From Siphonodentalium dalli (taxonomy: Eukaryota; Mollusca; Scaphopoda; Gadilida; Siphonodentaliidae), in the NCBI GenBank assembly GCA_032622095.1, contig CP136064.1:177088247-177152246 (forward strand): a stretch of DNA of 64,000 bases, read 5' to 3'. Position numbers and translations under genes: made by a program. Positions 1 to 12,035 of the stretch are shown here, piece by piece. Below the pieces are notes generated by a model. It saw nothing but the letters and a program-made list of their open reading frames with translations. It was not told the origin of the DNA and did no database searches. Each line of letters begins with the position of its first letter. Within the stretch, counting starts at the first letter, position 1.

Positions 1-228
1 TTGCATGGTTTTATAGTCAGATATCTCTCCCCACTATGAAGAAACATGGTTCTTAAATGGGTGATTCTATGGTAAATGAACAATTTTCACTCCTGAGTTG
101 ACCCGAAATTGAAAATTGACTCCATTGTAAGATGTGGCTGAATTATGACTAAGTAGCGTCTAAATAACGAGAAAATAGAGCTGGCAAAAATTATGTTCTC
201 ACGTTTTTCTCGATATTTCGATTTTATC

Positions 229-1413
229 GCGTTTGGGTAAAAATTAAACGTCATTACCCAAACGCCTTTTAGCGGTAGTATAAATGCGCCTTATTTGAGA
301 AATCGGTCAAATAGACCAAACTATGCTATTTTATTCCATATTTTGGATATTATTTGATAAAATAGCTCGTTTCAAATGACTTCTTGGTGTATATGGTGTT
401 ATTTCGCATATTTAACAAAGATATTGGGCCCTATTTATATAGAAATTAGTGATAATTATTCCTGATATTTTGCGGATAAGCAAAAAATGATGAGCAACTT
501 CGGTGCGCAAACGCATGACAAATTTACTTATATATCGACGGTGTAATCGTAAAATTTGAGTCGTTTAATAAAAATTCTGCAAACCGGTGATTTTTGCGTT
601 TGGGTAATGACGATTTTGTTTGGGTAATGACGCATCGTTTGTATAATGGCGCTGGTCGGTCTTGTTTGCAACATGGATTCAACGAATTCCAGGTAAAACA
701 ATCGTATTGGCCTAAATATTCGAATTTTATATCCACTTGTATGTCAAACTGCGTATATATAACGATATAGTGAGAATAAAAATCGTCATTACTTAAACGT
801 CATTACCCAAACGCGTTCAGCAATGGCGCGTTGTGATAATGACGCGTTTGGGTAATGACTATTTTCACTTTGTCGTGCCATATTTCGAATATTTCCCCAA
901 CACTGGAATAAACTAATTTATGAACACATTTACCTTATGTGCGCCCAAACACAGTTTTATCATTCACCTCCAGCATATAAAATTATAATTATCTGCTTTC
1001 AATATAAAAGCTGCGTCATTACCCAAACGCTAAATAGCGTTTTGGTATTGACGGGTTTGGGTAATGACGATTTTCACTCTGTCATGAGCTAATATTTCAA
1101 ATATCTTCCACCCACGTAAAACAACTAGTTTATGTGCAAATCGACACTACGTGCGTTAAAAAACACTCGGTACTTCACCTTGGGTTTATTTAAAATTAAA
1201 ATTGTATGCGTTTGGGTAATGACGCCGAATAAACCTATGATTTCGATTTCAACTCTCAAAATCGGAAAGATAGAAAATTGCACGACGATATGACACTCGG
1301 TTATATTGTTGTCGTCAAAACATAACACACGCCTCACTTTGGAGCTCTAAAGAAATGCAAATTGAGTTTTTTGTGAAAGTACAAGCCGTCTTTAACGTGC
1401 GTTTGGGTAATGA
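229..1413. repeat. Array of a 17-bp motif in both orientations
   Basis: The motif GCGTTTGGGTAATGACG or its reverse complement CGTCATTACCCAAACGC recurs through this stretch. Copies lie near 229-240 (partial), 249-265 (reverse), 596-612, 618-632, 784-799 (degenerate, reverse), 798-814 (reverse), 844-859, 1014-1030 (reverse), 1037-1053 (degenerate), 1053-1069, 1208-1224 and 1399-1413. Several sit back to back. The segments after 844 and after 1053 are also similar to each other beyond the motif, giving a repeat period near 209 bp there, while other spacings differ (about 155-250 bp). No ORF of substance lies here. It could be a satellite, the subterminal repeat region of a DNA transposon, or clustered binding sites; the sequence alone does not decide. 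Confidence 0.85.
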
Positions 1414-2299
1414 TTCTTGAGAACGGGACATGTTTTTGGAAGGATGTGCGAGCTTTTCATTAATATTATGGTGATTTTCGTCACAAAATTCAATTTTTAT
1501 AGCATTCTGTGCAAAATTCCACGCCTGGATGTGGATATATATCGAGGAAACAAGTTCGCCGGCGATGAGGGGAATTCGGGGAATATTTATGGCTCTTGGT
1601 TGGGAGATGCTATTTCTTGATATATAGCCGAGTTCAGTCATTGAAAAATAAATGTTGGTACTTCGATACCAAACCCGTCTTATCCCTAATTAATGCCCGT
1701 AACATCAGCTAAAATAAGATACACATCTCCTGGCTATATGACAGATGGTTCAGTTTATATGAAGAACTAAGTTCGTGGGACACGGTTTTCCTCATTTACT
1801 GGAGAATCACCCAAATACGTGCAACTAATGTACATTTCATAAATGCATCGAGTAACCCCCGCACAACACACACAATGCACAATGATATGTCATTTAAACA
1901 TATATATATATTGTTTTATGCAAATTTTCGCTTTATACGAGAAAATATACTCAGAGATACTTTAGGATGACAGTCTTATTTTCATAGATGTATCGATATA
2001 AATGTATTTAATATCTGATAAATCAATTTCCTACTCTCCTTCTAATTGGAACTACAATGCATAGATCAACAAAACTAAATTGAAAGTGCCCAGGAAACAG
2101 AACTCTGAATATTTGTTGAAATTGTGTTGGTCACAGTACTTGCAACGTATCTCGTTATCTTTTCTTTTTCATGTTCTATAACAAAAGAACTTAAATTCAT
2201 ATAAAGAAGATAACAAACATGGGTCACGTGACCAGGGGACTATCATGGGATTGGCGCCTTTGACATCTGACGACTTAAATCCCATCCCAGTTGCTGAGA
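1414..2299. other. No gene recognised
   Basis: AT-rich sequence with short open frames in several directions that look random. No domain, hairpin or tandem repeat was recognised. Confidence 0.5.
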
Positions 2300-2403
2300 G
2301 CTTTCCGATGAATGGCAACAAGCCATATTTCCGACTAAATCCTGAAAAGTTACCCATAATTCTGCTGTGTTTAAGGGGTCGAATATTTAGGGCATTACTG
2401 TAC
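2300..2403. repeat. Dispersed repeat, inverted partner at 10901-11006
   Basis: About 100 bp match the reverse complement of 10901-11006 closely, including the stretch around TACCCATAATTCTGCTG here and its complement there. The two copies are in opposite orientation and 8.5 kb apart. This is probably part of an unclassified mobile element; neither copy has an ORF I recognise. Confidence 0.75.
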
Positions 2404-3382
2404 TTAGGCCCACAGCGCCGATTTACGGGCCCGCGTTGTTTATATGATGACCAGTGTGTTAATTTCACTGGGACATCAGTGCACTGCATGTCGAAACCAC
2501 CGAACCCGCGGTAGGCAATTGGTAAACCTGTTCAAGCAGATACAACAACCTTGCTATCATCCATGCGAGGTTCACTAACCCGCAAATCTGGAATATAACC
2601 ATGCAGCTTAGACTTCTCTGGACCACTTATGTCGGCATAAAGCGCTGTCTGCCTGACTGAAAATAGATTATTACCGGTTAAAGGGTCAATGACAAGCCAT
2701 ACGATCGCTTGCACTTCTTTATTGAGGAATTGGCCTGAGGGTTGAAGGATAATATGTTATCTTGACCTAGATTATTCTTAATGGGGATCGTGCCGTCGTA
2801 TAATGTGTTTGGTATCCAAGACACATCAAAGATAACTACCATAATATATTCTAAAACATCGCAATACCCGCAATGTTTCAAGTTAACGAATTATCAGATT
2901 CGCTAAGAAATACAACCCTTTGGTCTCCGTCATTGACAGGAAATAACAACGTGCAATTGTTCTGTTTCCAAAACGTTAAACTGTAAACTGTACTCAAATG
3001 TTGTTGTTAGTTTCTCCATTTTCTGCGTCGTAGAATAAGGTAACCAGATTTCCATTATATGACTGTCTGCTGAGTACGAAATCATGTTCCAGCTGGCAGA
3101 TAAGCCGTAATGCATAAATAAGACGCTCGTCGTCGAGATATATTTGTACAGTTTTCAGGCAAATGTATCAAATACATTCTATAGTGTATGCATACTTTGC
3201 TTGTGGATTTCCATCATTTAAGTGAGGAGCACCCCAGTATATTGGGTACATAAAACAATGGCGAGTAAGACATTAGTTGAGTAAAACTATCTTATTGATA
3301 GAGGGTATGAATTGATGTTTAAATATCACTTGTTTGTATTATGATAAAACATGTTTTATAAGATGAGCATAGTATATATAGA
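2404..3382. other. No gene recognised
   Basis: Short ORFs on both strands without recognisable motifs. Nothing further supported. Confidence 0.45.
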
Positions 3383-3526
3383 GGATCTCACATGAGCTTC
3401 TATTTTATACGGAATTTATCAACCGAGTTCACTAAATTCGATTTGAGCCGAGGTTTACCGAGGCTCAAACAGAATTTAGTGAACGAGGTTGATAAATTAC
3501 GTATAAAATAGGACGAGTGTGAGATA
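3383..3526. repeat. Long hairpin (about 60-bp arms)
   Basis: An imperfect inverted repeat. The left arm runs from about 3383 (TCTCACATGAGC) and the right arm ends near 3526 (GTGTGAGATA), with complementary internal blocks such as TTTATACGGAATTTATCAAC against GTTGATAAATTACGTATAAA and GAGCC against GGCTC at a short loop near 3455. It looks like a foldback or small MITE-type repeat. Confidence 0.8.
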
Positions 3527-3999
3527 CCTTTTACCACATACTCAAATAAACGCGAAGTATTCATCGAAAACAACAATCATAAACTGCAGCGATCGCAAGT
3601 CATTTAAAGAACGGCGTGACGTCATCGCACGCGCTAATATTACACGTGTCTCTTACCGATAATTATGAAACTTATTTTATGGCCAAATTATGTGATATAT
3701 ATATAGTATACATATAACATATTTTTGTTTGTTTTTTGAATGTTTGATCAAATTGTGTCTTTTATGTAAGACTATTTACATTCTGTTGTCATGTCTGTAC
3801 AGCTCGGCCTATTTGCTTCGTTGTGTAAGCTTATCTGCCTGTGCCTTCATAGCATTTACTCTATATACATGTATTGACAATAAGAAGTTTAGTGCGTTCT
3901 TTTCGATTTGTCTTTTCATTGGACTAGTTTTCCATTTTTGTGCTGTCTATGGTTAACTGAGTTAGAATATCTGGTTGTTCAATATTAATGGTGTCAGTA
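3527..3999. other. No gene recognised
   Basis: Contains an AT-rich 75-codon frame at 3729-3956 (+) with hydrophobic composition and many cysteines but no motif. I treat it as chance. Confidence 0.4.
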
Positions 4000-5110
4000 A
4001 TTGATTTTGGTCGGCTATTTTTTGGTATTTAGCATTGTCGTTGTGTCAGCCTTTACAGATTGTGAAATAAAATATATTATGTCCTCATCTTAAGTTACAG
4101 AGCGGACATTCGGCGGATGTGAGGTTTTGCCTGAATTTATGTCTATTACCCTGCAGTAGGTAGGTATCTGTCATCAGCCATTTTTTTTATGATAGCCCGT
4201 TTTGTGGCTGCTGGTGGGTGTTTGGATGACTCCCATACAAGATGGCATTTGCTGCTCCAGTGTTTTTGTAATTTAACCCTTTACCCAACAGTAGGGCCCT
4301 GTGCCAATGCATTCTCTTATATATGCGAGTCGACCATAGGTCGCCTCTCATATATAAGAGAATGCATTGGCTTAACACAGTAAAAATTATAAAATTGTTA
4401 AAGAATGTAAGAAAAAATGGTAAAAAGTGTTAAAAAAATATTTTTTTTAGGCCAATGCATTCTCTTATATATGCGAGGCGACCTATGGTCGACTCGCATA
4501 TATAAGAGAATGCATTGGCACAGGGCTAACTGTTACTATCACAATGTGGTCAAGGAGCCGGTTCCAATGATATCCATATTTGTATGGTTCTATTGAGACA
4601 GACCGAAGATATTTTAGGCTGTTGAAGCTTTATTTGGCCGGTTTTGGTCGGTTTGTTGGGTAAAGGGTTAACCATTGATAATGTTGTTTTATTGTTAAAT
4701 TCTTCGTCATTAATATCATGCCAGTATTGTTGTATGTTTTGTACATATTGTCTTCCATTTGTTAGCATCGTCCATGCTGTGGATATTGCATATGATATAT
4801 ACTGGATCAGGAAGGGTGTATTTTGACATTATGCCTAGCTGTAGCTGTCGTCATTTTTCGTAATGAATTGTCTTATTGCGAGCTCTCGCTCTGCAGAGTT
4901 CTGTGTTTTAGCGATATTGATGTAAAAAGTTATAGTTTTAATATTTATGGTGCCTTGAATTGGAATGGCCCCAATAAGTGCATTAGTAGCGGCATTTGAT
5001 GTACGCGTTAATAAACTTTGTATTTGCCTCATGGTTTTACGTTGGAAAAATTCAAGTTCTTCTACGTCCTTTCTCCTCAGGTATAAGATTCCATACCGTG
5101 GAGCATTTTA
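4000..5110 (-). pseudogene. Decayed LINE ORF2 C-terminal region
   Basis: Read on the minus strand in several frames, the stretch gives pieces typical of the region downstream of reverse transcriptase in non-LTR retrotransposons. One is a segment around RQIQSLLTRTSNAATNALIG with IQGTINIKT (about 4835-5030). Further on is a stretch near 4090-4180 reading LMTDTYLLQGNRHKFRQNL followed by AECPLC, the start of the cysteine/histidine finger that closes many LINE ORF2 proteins. Frames change and stops intervene, so it is a dead copy. It is interrupted by the nested palindromes at 4275-4670. The assignment rests on motif recognition; the LINE clade is not determined. Confidence 0.6.
4275..4669. repeat. 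Nested palindromes inside the LINE relic
   Basis: Two hairpins, 4303-4371 and 4451-4519, each fold on themselves through GCCAATGCATTCTCTTATAT and its complement. The loop of the first is the exact reverse complement of the loop of the second (GAGTCGACCATAGG against CCTATGGTCGACTC), so the pair also forms a larger palindrome around an A/T spacer (4372-4450). Outside them, AACCCTTTACCCAACA at 4275-4290 is mirrored by TGTTGGGTAAAGGGTT at 4654-4669. Such structure is cruciform-prone and suggests an inverted-duplication or foldback insertion. Confidence 0.85.
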
Positions 5111-5120
5111 GGAAAGACAA

Positions 5121-5657
5121 ATGTACTCCACAATAAACAGATCACTTGGAGAAAAGCTGGAGTATTTGGTGAACATTGCTGACATGTACTATTGTGCAAG
5201 GGACAATACAAAACTAATGAAAGCTAATTATAAAATATTTTACGAGGATCGATATGAAATCCAATTTGAAACTAACGACGATGATTCAGATGACGATAGT
5301 GACTATAGCCGTTGACTGGCAGAAGATCCTGCGAGGGTTGAAGATGATACTGACAAGGAAAATATTGACGCACAAGTAAATTATAACCCAACAATCGGAC
5401 CTGAGAATGGTGACAGTGATTATATTCGTTGGACAACAGAACATCCTGTAACGACTGAAGATGATGATTATTATAACTCTGACAAGGGAAATGTCGACCC
5501 AGAAGCAGAAGATCACTATAATTCACAATGTACAACTGATAAGAACCAATATGTGAAATTCACACCCATGTTTGACAATATGACTGTCGAAGATTTGGAT
5601 AAAATTCCCAACATGGACAGTGAAATAATCGTTATTTCTGATAACGAGGATGAATAA
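5121..5657 (+). pseudogene. Acidic 178-codon ORF with one internal TGA
   Basis: From an ATG at 5121 (an in-frame TAG lies just upstream at 5109) the frame is open to TGA at 5313, then open again to TAA at 5655. The N-terminal ~48 residues are mixed; the rest is very acidic (DDDSDDDSDYS and similar). The protein contains two imperfect repeats of about 45 residues, beginning SDYSR and SDYIRW; in the second repeat the codon matching the TGA is TGG (W), so the stop is probably a TGG-to-TGA change. The C-terminus ends EIIVISDNEDE, the hydrophobic-then-acidic pattern of a SUMO-interaction motif. No family is recognised. It may be a small host gene, a transposon accessory ORF, or chance plus low complexity. 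Confidence 0.4.
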
Positions 5658-5868
5658 TTTGTATATATATATTTCTTACTGCCCTTATTTACCGTACTAC
5701 ACATATATTCTAGTGAGTATAAATTAAATTTCATTATTTCCTCAAATCGTGACCCATACAATTGACCTTCCGTTGATTACAGGCGGGGGTACCATTGCAA
5801 GGGTGCGAGTTGTAACATCAAACTCGACATAGTTACGAAACGTTTTATATTACAGACAATCAATCGTT

Positions 5869-6250
5869 ACGCCACTAAGACACGTTGCTGTTGTCAGCAT
5901 AATAGGGTCAGATAAGATCAGATAACGTTGATATACGTAAGAACGTCAGACGTTCATATTGCTCGCCTAATTAATACGAATAACGTCAAATAACGTTGTA
6001 ACATCAACGTAGACACATCAGGTGTGGCTGTGGTCAGTCTAGTAATGTAAAACAAGTGTAAATAACGTCAAATAACGTTGATACATTAACGTAGGAACGT
6101 CAACTATGACATCAACATTTCTTGTGGTCAGTTAATAAGGTCAAATTACGTAAAATAACGTAGATACATCAACGTAGGAACGTCAACTATGACATCAGAC
6201 GTTCTTGTTGTCAGCTAATGGAGTAAACGAGTGCAAATAACGTCAAAAGT
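5869..6250. repeat. Irregular tandem repeat with CAAATAACGTTGATAC units
   Basis: About four irregular units share the order GTCAAATAACGTTGATAC, then ATCAACGTAGGAACGTC, AACTATGACATCAG and ACGTTCTTGTTGTCAG. The copies near 6068 and 6150 are the clearest. Unit length varies from roughly 65 to 100 bp. The palindromic core AACGTT recurs. Confidence 0.75.
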
Positions 6251-6923
6251 GGACTGACTGCGTCCATTAACTACTCACATCTGATAGGCGATGGACGGTG
6301 ATATTCCATTTATTACGTGCAACCCTGTTCCAAACAATGAATATAAAGTTCGACAACCCGTTGATTCGTTTTGGTATCCATGGTGTATTCATTGTGTTAC
6401 GTTCTAAACCTAGGTGCGTTGTGGGACATAATAGTCCCAGTTACTCATTAATTGTGTCGAATAGTGAGTGGTTTGAGTTTACGCTCCGTATCAACATAAT
6501 TTTTACTTTACTCGATGCACATGTGCAATTCACTATCCGTCAATTGATTTGATTTCGTCTTGTACATGGAAATTCGTAATTTAGTTTATGGCTTGAGCCA
6601 TAGCGTAAATTTATACTAAATTTTTAAATTTGAATTTAAGATAACCTGTTAACCTGAACGTTTACAGAAGATATATTCAACAACTCAAATTACTTATTTT
6701 TCTATATATTCTCGATAGTAAATCGTTGCTATTGCCGGGAATTTATTGAAATTGACATAGTCTCCATTTAAACATTCTGCAAAAGAACAAAACAAGTGTA
6801 CATATATATGCAGTGTATGTATCGAGATCGCGCTTGGATAACACTAGTTTCCGAGTTGAAAGCTTCAGAAGTACAAGCTACACTGTACATGTATTGCAAC
6901 AAACGTCCATCAAAACCAGGCAT
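6251..6923. other. No gene recognised
   Basis: Contains an 84-codon chance-like frame at 6298-6552 (+) and a short poly-G run at 6935-6942 at the start of the neighbouring MITE. Nothing else supported. Confidence 0.4.
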
Positions 6924-7455
6924 TTAAAGATACGGGGGGGGGGGCGTTGGCGGTGTGTAGGCTGTTAAGATATTCACCTCCGTCAAAAAGCGCCATAAAC
7001 AGAAAGAATAGTAAAATATAGACAGACTTTGTTCTTATACCAATCAGTAATATGGCATAAACTGTATGTTATTGTCAATTTTGTCCCCTTGTTATTTAAA
7101 CAAAAGCAAAAAACGTTACGTTTCCTGACTTTTGTTTAGATCCGGATATGGTAAACATAAAGATCGTTATTTGTTACTGTTTTCCTGCTATGGAAATAAT
7201 AAAGAGCGTTTACATCATTTTTGTGTGATTAACCAATAGAATTGCGCTGTGTTATGTAAACAGAAGCACAACTTCTGCAACACGAGCAGGCTCTTGTTTA
7301 CGTATACCATTGTACGTCTTAACGACAATATACTATTTACGCGCTGATTATGTTTGGCGTATGAACAAAACTATATATATTTTAATATTCCTTCTGTTGA
7401 TGGCGATTTGAACAAATATGAATATTTCTGCAACGAACGCCGCCCGTGCCTTTAA
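6924..7455 (-). mobile_element. TTAA-flanked MITE, copy A
   Basis: Flanked by TTAA at 6924-6927 and 7452-7455. The ends just inside are AGATACGGG (then a G run) and, inverted, AGGCACGGGCGGCGTTCG. The body matches the copies at 15200-15727, 20055-20581 and 40105-40628. Internal features shared by all: a palindrome TAAACAAAAGC against GCTTTTGTTTA and paired blocks containing ATAAAGAGCGTT. There is no coding capacity. TTAA target duplications are typical of piggyBac and Kolobok transposons, so this is a non-autonomous relative of one of these; which one is not determined. Strand is assigned relative to copies B and D. Confidence 0.88.
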
Positions 7456-8599
7456 TTTCACGGACGGATAATCCAGTAGTTTTTTTTAGTCTATTAGCAG
7501 ATGTTGTCCGTCATATAGCGGATTCATCTGGAGGGTTGTTGGAGCCACCACTCCACGCTCATAACCTCTTTCCGTTCTAATGAAGGCTTTCAAAGCCACC
7601 TTCAACGCTTGTCTTGACAGTGAGGATATGAGTAATTTTATGTATATACTAGCGCAGGGTATATATTATAATTTGTCTTCTTAGCCTAGATAATTTGACT
7701 TATTAGATCAGAAGGCTGTTAAAGCCACCTCCAATGCTTTTAATTTCCACACCAAGTTTAACGGCAATCAACGTGGATAATCCAGCCATTTGAACGTCGA
7801 CTGAATCTCTGCCCGAAACTTGACAACCACAGTGACCATGGATCATGCATGATAATAATATGGTTTAATGTACCATGTCGGCATTTTGCATTCGGATCTT
7901 TATTCAGTTATCTAGAATGAGACGTTTTCAGCCTGGCAAACTTGGTATCTGACCTAGTTATGATTTTTGTCAGAATACCCTGACCGTATTGCGATCCCCG
8001 GCACACTAGCATGGGAGACGCTACCTAGTGCCTGCCGACTTCCCCACTTCATGACATCATATGCTGACTTGGCACGCCTTGCACAGTGGCGCCTACGTGC
8101 ATAGTTGTTTCGTTCACATACTTGTGTCGTTTTTCAAGCGTGGCCTGTCCTAAAGCCAGATGAGGCATATATCATTATCAAAGGTACAATCTAAAACTTA
8201 CTCACAAATTGAGACACGTTGGGTATCAATTAAGTCTAAGTACGTGACGAGTGTTCTGGTTGACGCGGATCGATGACTGATTGCGCATACAACGGTAACA
8301 GTAGATCAATTTCTCGACAACATGATGATCTCAATGTGGCGTTTATGTACCGATTGTCTAGACATGTAATTGCTGTGAATACGCCACATAAGTCTTGATT
8401 CCATGTGAATGGAACCGACATATCCCGACAAGGTGCAGGAAATAGTTCCGAGAACTGTTTGTCAATTGGAAACAAATGTTGTCCAGAGTTGCATTAACCT
8501 CTTCAAGATTTGATTAGATATAAACATTTACACTTCACCCAAAGCAACCACAGTTATAAGTCCGAGACGCAAGCATGATTTGAAATCAAAACAATTAAC
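7456..8599. other. No gene recognised
   Basis: Unclassified sequence, with ORFs below 80 codons and no motif. A local duplicate of phrases around AAGGCTTTCAAAGCCACCTTC (near 7580) and AAGGCTGTTAAAGCCACCTC (near 7710) hints at an old repeat. Confidence 0.4.
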
Positions 8600-8720
8600 T
8601 AATTGTTTATTTAATAGTATATAACATATACCAGATCAGTATAATAATATGTAAAGATTAACAATGTTATCCGGGCTATGTCATGGCCACATGGGTCGTC
8701 TTCCTGACACCGCCCAGGCC
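8600..8720 (-). mobile_element. LINE/SINE 3' tail, decayed
   Basis: The block AATTGTTTATTT followed, after about 60 bp, by GGCTATGTCATGGCC and GTCGTCTTCCTGACACC resembles the minus-strand LINE tail at 41050-41165 (TGTTTTATTC, then GTGGCATAACC, GCTGTCTTCCTGTCACC). No ORF remains attached. Confidence 0.5.
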
Positions 8721-10900
8721 AACCACCATTGAACTGTCAGATCTAGACAACCGATTGCATCTCCTCACGCTGCGCAATTTCCAGATGCTTGCATTGTCTA
8801 TATTTATACACGCTTATACATGAATTGAAACGCATGATCAGAAAAAGCTTGTCGGGCATTCCCAATATTTGTCAATCAAATTGATGCGAGGAAGTATAGT
8901 GCTTTCCTCCATATGATCCGATGTCTTGTAAATTAAACAGGACAAACACATTATATGCAATGCTAGAGGCAAAGAATAATAATGCTCTATTAATTGAGCT
9001 ATATATCTGTTATGAAGCTATGGTTATGTTATCATGCTATCATCTCCACATCTGCTGGCCTTATAGTATAACTTATTTTCATACTGGTGTGTAATCCTTA
9101 GCAGTGAAAATAAGATTCGTGGCAGAAAATGGCAAATTATAGGCATTCCAGCACAGAACCGAACGACATGAGGCAAAACTTTCATAAATGGAACATTTTA
9201 TGAGGTTAAGTATAAACGTTGAATAGACAACATTGAGCTAACCATATTAAACAACGATACCATCAACAAGTACACGACAACAAAGATTTGACTTTGTTTT
9301 ATTTTGATTATTTATAACTCTCCACAATGAAATTTCGTACACCAAAACAGTTGCAGGTCAAACCATTGCAAAATATTTTGAAAATCATATTCACACTAAA
9401 ATATTTGAACTTACTACACGATATTTGTTTATTGGAGATATATCAATAATGAATATAAGAACAAAGTTTATCTATTTCTGCTTGTTCTTCTTAGTGGTGA
9501 TGTTTTACAGACTATTTATACTTGTGCTCATTTACCCACTGCGACCTACGTTGGGTTTCTTTATTAAGCTCATGTCAAACATATCAGAGCTGATATGTTT
9601 CAGGACAAGACTGTGATGTTTCAGTTGATATTTGTCGATATTATGCCATTCAATGAGTAAAAAGATAACTTTCTGACCAATGCCTCTCGACGGAGGACAA
9701 AGGGAGCAACAACCGACATATGACTTCTGTTCCGGCCATCATGAACTTAGCAAGCAGAGGGAGCTACAGATAATTTATTTAGTTTCTTTTTCCTCAAATA
9801 CACGCGGAACGCTACTGGGCGATTTCTGACTCCGCAAACCTCGATGGCAACAGTGATTGCACGTGGGATGTGGGGAATCTTGTTTCGTGACAGATTGCGG
9901 AAAAAAACAATTCACACCGGGAAGATATTGGATCGAGAGGAGCTCGTTTTTACACCCTGTATCTTCTTTTTGTTTAGCATGTCGTCGGTGGATTAAACGA
10001 GGCTGGTTGAAGGTGTTTTCAAACGAGTCGAATTCCAATGTATTGAGAGGAGCCAGAGAGCTGCACAGACTTGGATCCCTAATCTTCCCATCATTGTAAT
10101 CATTGTAATGCAGTCTGGTATGTTCACTTTAACATTATGGCGGGACTAAACGAGAAATTGCTTCCTACATGACGATATATGAATTCCTCGATAACCTGAA
10201 ACAAATACCTGCTTCAGCAACAACGATCTTGCAATGAACTTATAATCAGAAGCCATTATTTTCTTAACCAGTAAAGAATCGAAACAGCCCGGCCATACCC
10301 CATCATTAGTGAGAGATTTATTATAAGCCCATGAATACAACCAATACATATGTATTAACACATCTAGATGCATCCCATAAGTGGTTTGGATACTTTATTT
10401 ATCTATTATGAACTACATTCTATCCTTTCCATTATCATTTCACTTCACTAGTTGCCACTTCATATTTGTATACGTAGGGGCGACAGGTAGACGGTCCATC
10501 TGGGCCCTGTCGCTCCAGGCCTGTATAATATCATTTTAGTTTTTGTATTATCACCATTGTCATACGCTTGTAAATATTATACAAATAAACAATCATCATC
10601 CCTGCAGAAGAGGCGCCCGAGTGTTTTTGTTCGATGTCATTGCTCTTATGACATTGCCATTACATTTGCCACACTGCCTTGCCAATTTTGGCACGTTGTC
10701 ATTTTGCCATTGTGCCAAATTGTCATGGACTGTGTCTTCGCCTAATTGTTTGCTTTGATCATTTGATGACATTTCAGCCACGGATAAATGTTTGCGCTGT
10801 AAACACTCCCTCGTGGTGCGACAACTATCAATTCGCGTCGGTGTACATTCCGCCAGGTAGCACAAGAGCTCCCTAGTGGGTTCCATTTCCGCGGTAGCAT
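8721..10900. other. No gene recognised
   Basis: About 2.2 kb without a supported gene. A frame at 9775-10038 (-) encodes an 87-residue peptide with a CNHCCH cluster, and the antisense frame 9857-10099 (+) is also open; neither matches a family I know. The stretch at 10480-10600 (GTCGCTCCAGGCCTGT, then a long T/A-rich tail ending AAATAAAC) resembles the 3' end of a retroelement on the plus strand. Confidence 0.4.
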
Positions 10901-11006
10901 CTACAGTAATGCCCTAAGTAATCGACTCCTCGACCACAGCAGAATTATGGGTGACTTTTCAGGATTTAGTCAGAAATATGGCTTGTTCCCATTCATCGGA
11001 AAGCTT
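10901..11006. repeat. Dispersed repeat, inverted partner at 2300-2403
   Basis: Reverse-complement match to 2300-2403 over about 100 bp. It overlaps the start of the LINE fragment to the right. Confidence 0.75.
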
Positions 11007-11156
11007 TCGGGGAGACTGTATGTCTTCAATTACGGTGCGATTCGTTGCTTGCAAGGTCATCCTGAGGGCCTTGTTTTGAACGAGCTGTAGCATCTTCATG
11101 GAGCGACCCGATGCCAGTTTGGTAATGAAAGCAGCATATGCCATAATTGATCGCAC
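10959..11156 (-). pseudogene. LINE ORF2 post-RT fragment
   Basis: The minus-strand peptide reads MRSIMAYAAFITKLASG then a segment with LQLVQNKALRMTLQATNRT. This is the layout found after the reverse transcriptase of Jockey-group and I-group LINEs, where the chain continues from the RT thumb (LxPxxxYA..W pattern, then xxLxxxQNKxLR). Both sides are unrelated or decayed, so it is an isolated scrap of about 65 codons. The clade is not determined. Confidence 0.5.
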
Positions 11157-12035
11157 AACAGTTTTGGAACTTTTGTGTGGAACTGCTAGCGCCCCAGGAA
11201 GTTCATCTCAGCCGTTTGAGAAGATTAACACGCAACATAGCCCTGGCAGCTACCAGTGAAGAGAACCGATCGTCTTTGCCGCGAGCTGGCAGCGCCTAAA
11301 TATAATAACGTGTCAATCGTCAACGCGTTCGTCACTGTTTTTGGCAATGGGTGTGTGGTTATTGGTGCATCAATGCAATGGCGTTGCATGTTTGGCGATG
11401 AACCTTTCAACCAATTGGAACGTATGCGCCCTTTAATTAGAATTATCAGACACATAATTTGACATAAGTAACATAATTATCACACACATACATTTTTTTA
11501 CATATAATCAACGACATAGCCGTGACCTATATACACATTTTTCACAGTCACTACATTAAAGCTCCAAATCTATTTTATATATGCCTAATAATATGATCTT
11601 GAAGGCGGTACCATTTCCGACTGTTTTTCTTGTATTTTGTTTTATCCCCCGCATGCTCATCAACCACCATGGGGAACACATCTACCCGTTCCAAATCCGT
11701 ATCGCTGCAATATCTGCTGAATTGAAAGTCCGCAAGTGATCGTGACGAATTTCACATATTTACCGCTAATACTATAAACCAGCTTATGAGACCGTTATGA
11801 GTGTCATTACATTTGCAGTAGGGGTATATATATGTTGTGGTCTGGTGTCTGCCGATCTTATACGTTCGGTGATGTATCAAAATGAATTTGGAGCGAATAT
11901 GACAGTGTATGCTTGAGAAGGCTACTAAAATGTCAACACAAGTGACTTGAGGGCAGTGGCGCAATCGAGCTATATATGCCATATGAGTATACCGTCATGA
12001 TATGTAGTTGGATACGAAATTGTGAATTGATTGAT
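11157..12035. other. No gene recognised
   Basis: Overlapping antisense frames near 11225-11460 have no motif. Nothing else supported. Confidence 0.4.

Noticed and set aside
229..1413. Possible CRISPR or bacterial operator array
   Set aside because: Motif copies are in both orientations with irregular spacing, and the context is a eukaryotic repeat-rich contig.
9857..10099. Cysteine-containing frames on both strands (9775-10099)
   Set aside because: The CNHCCH cluster does not match a known finger spacing and no neighbouring element supports it.
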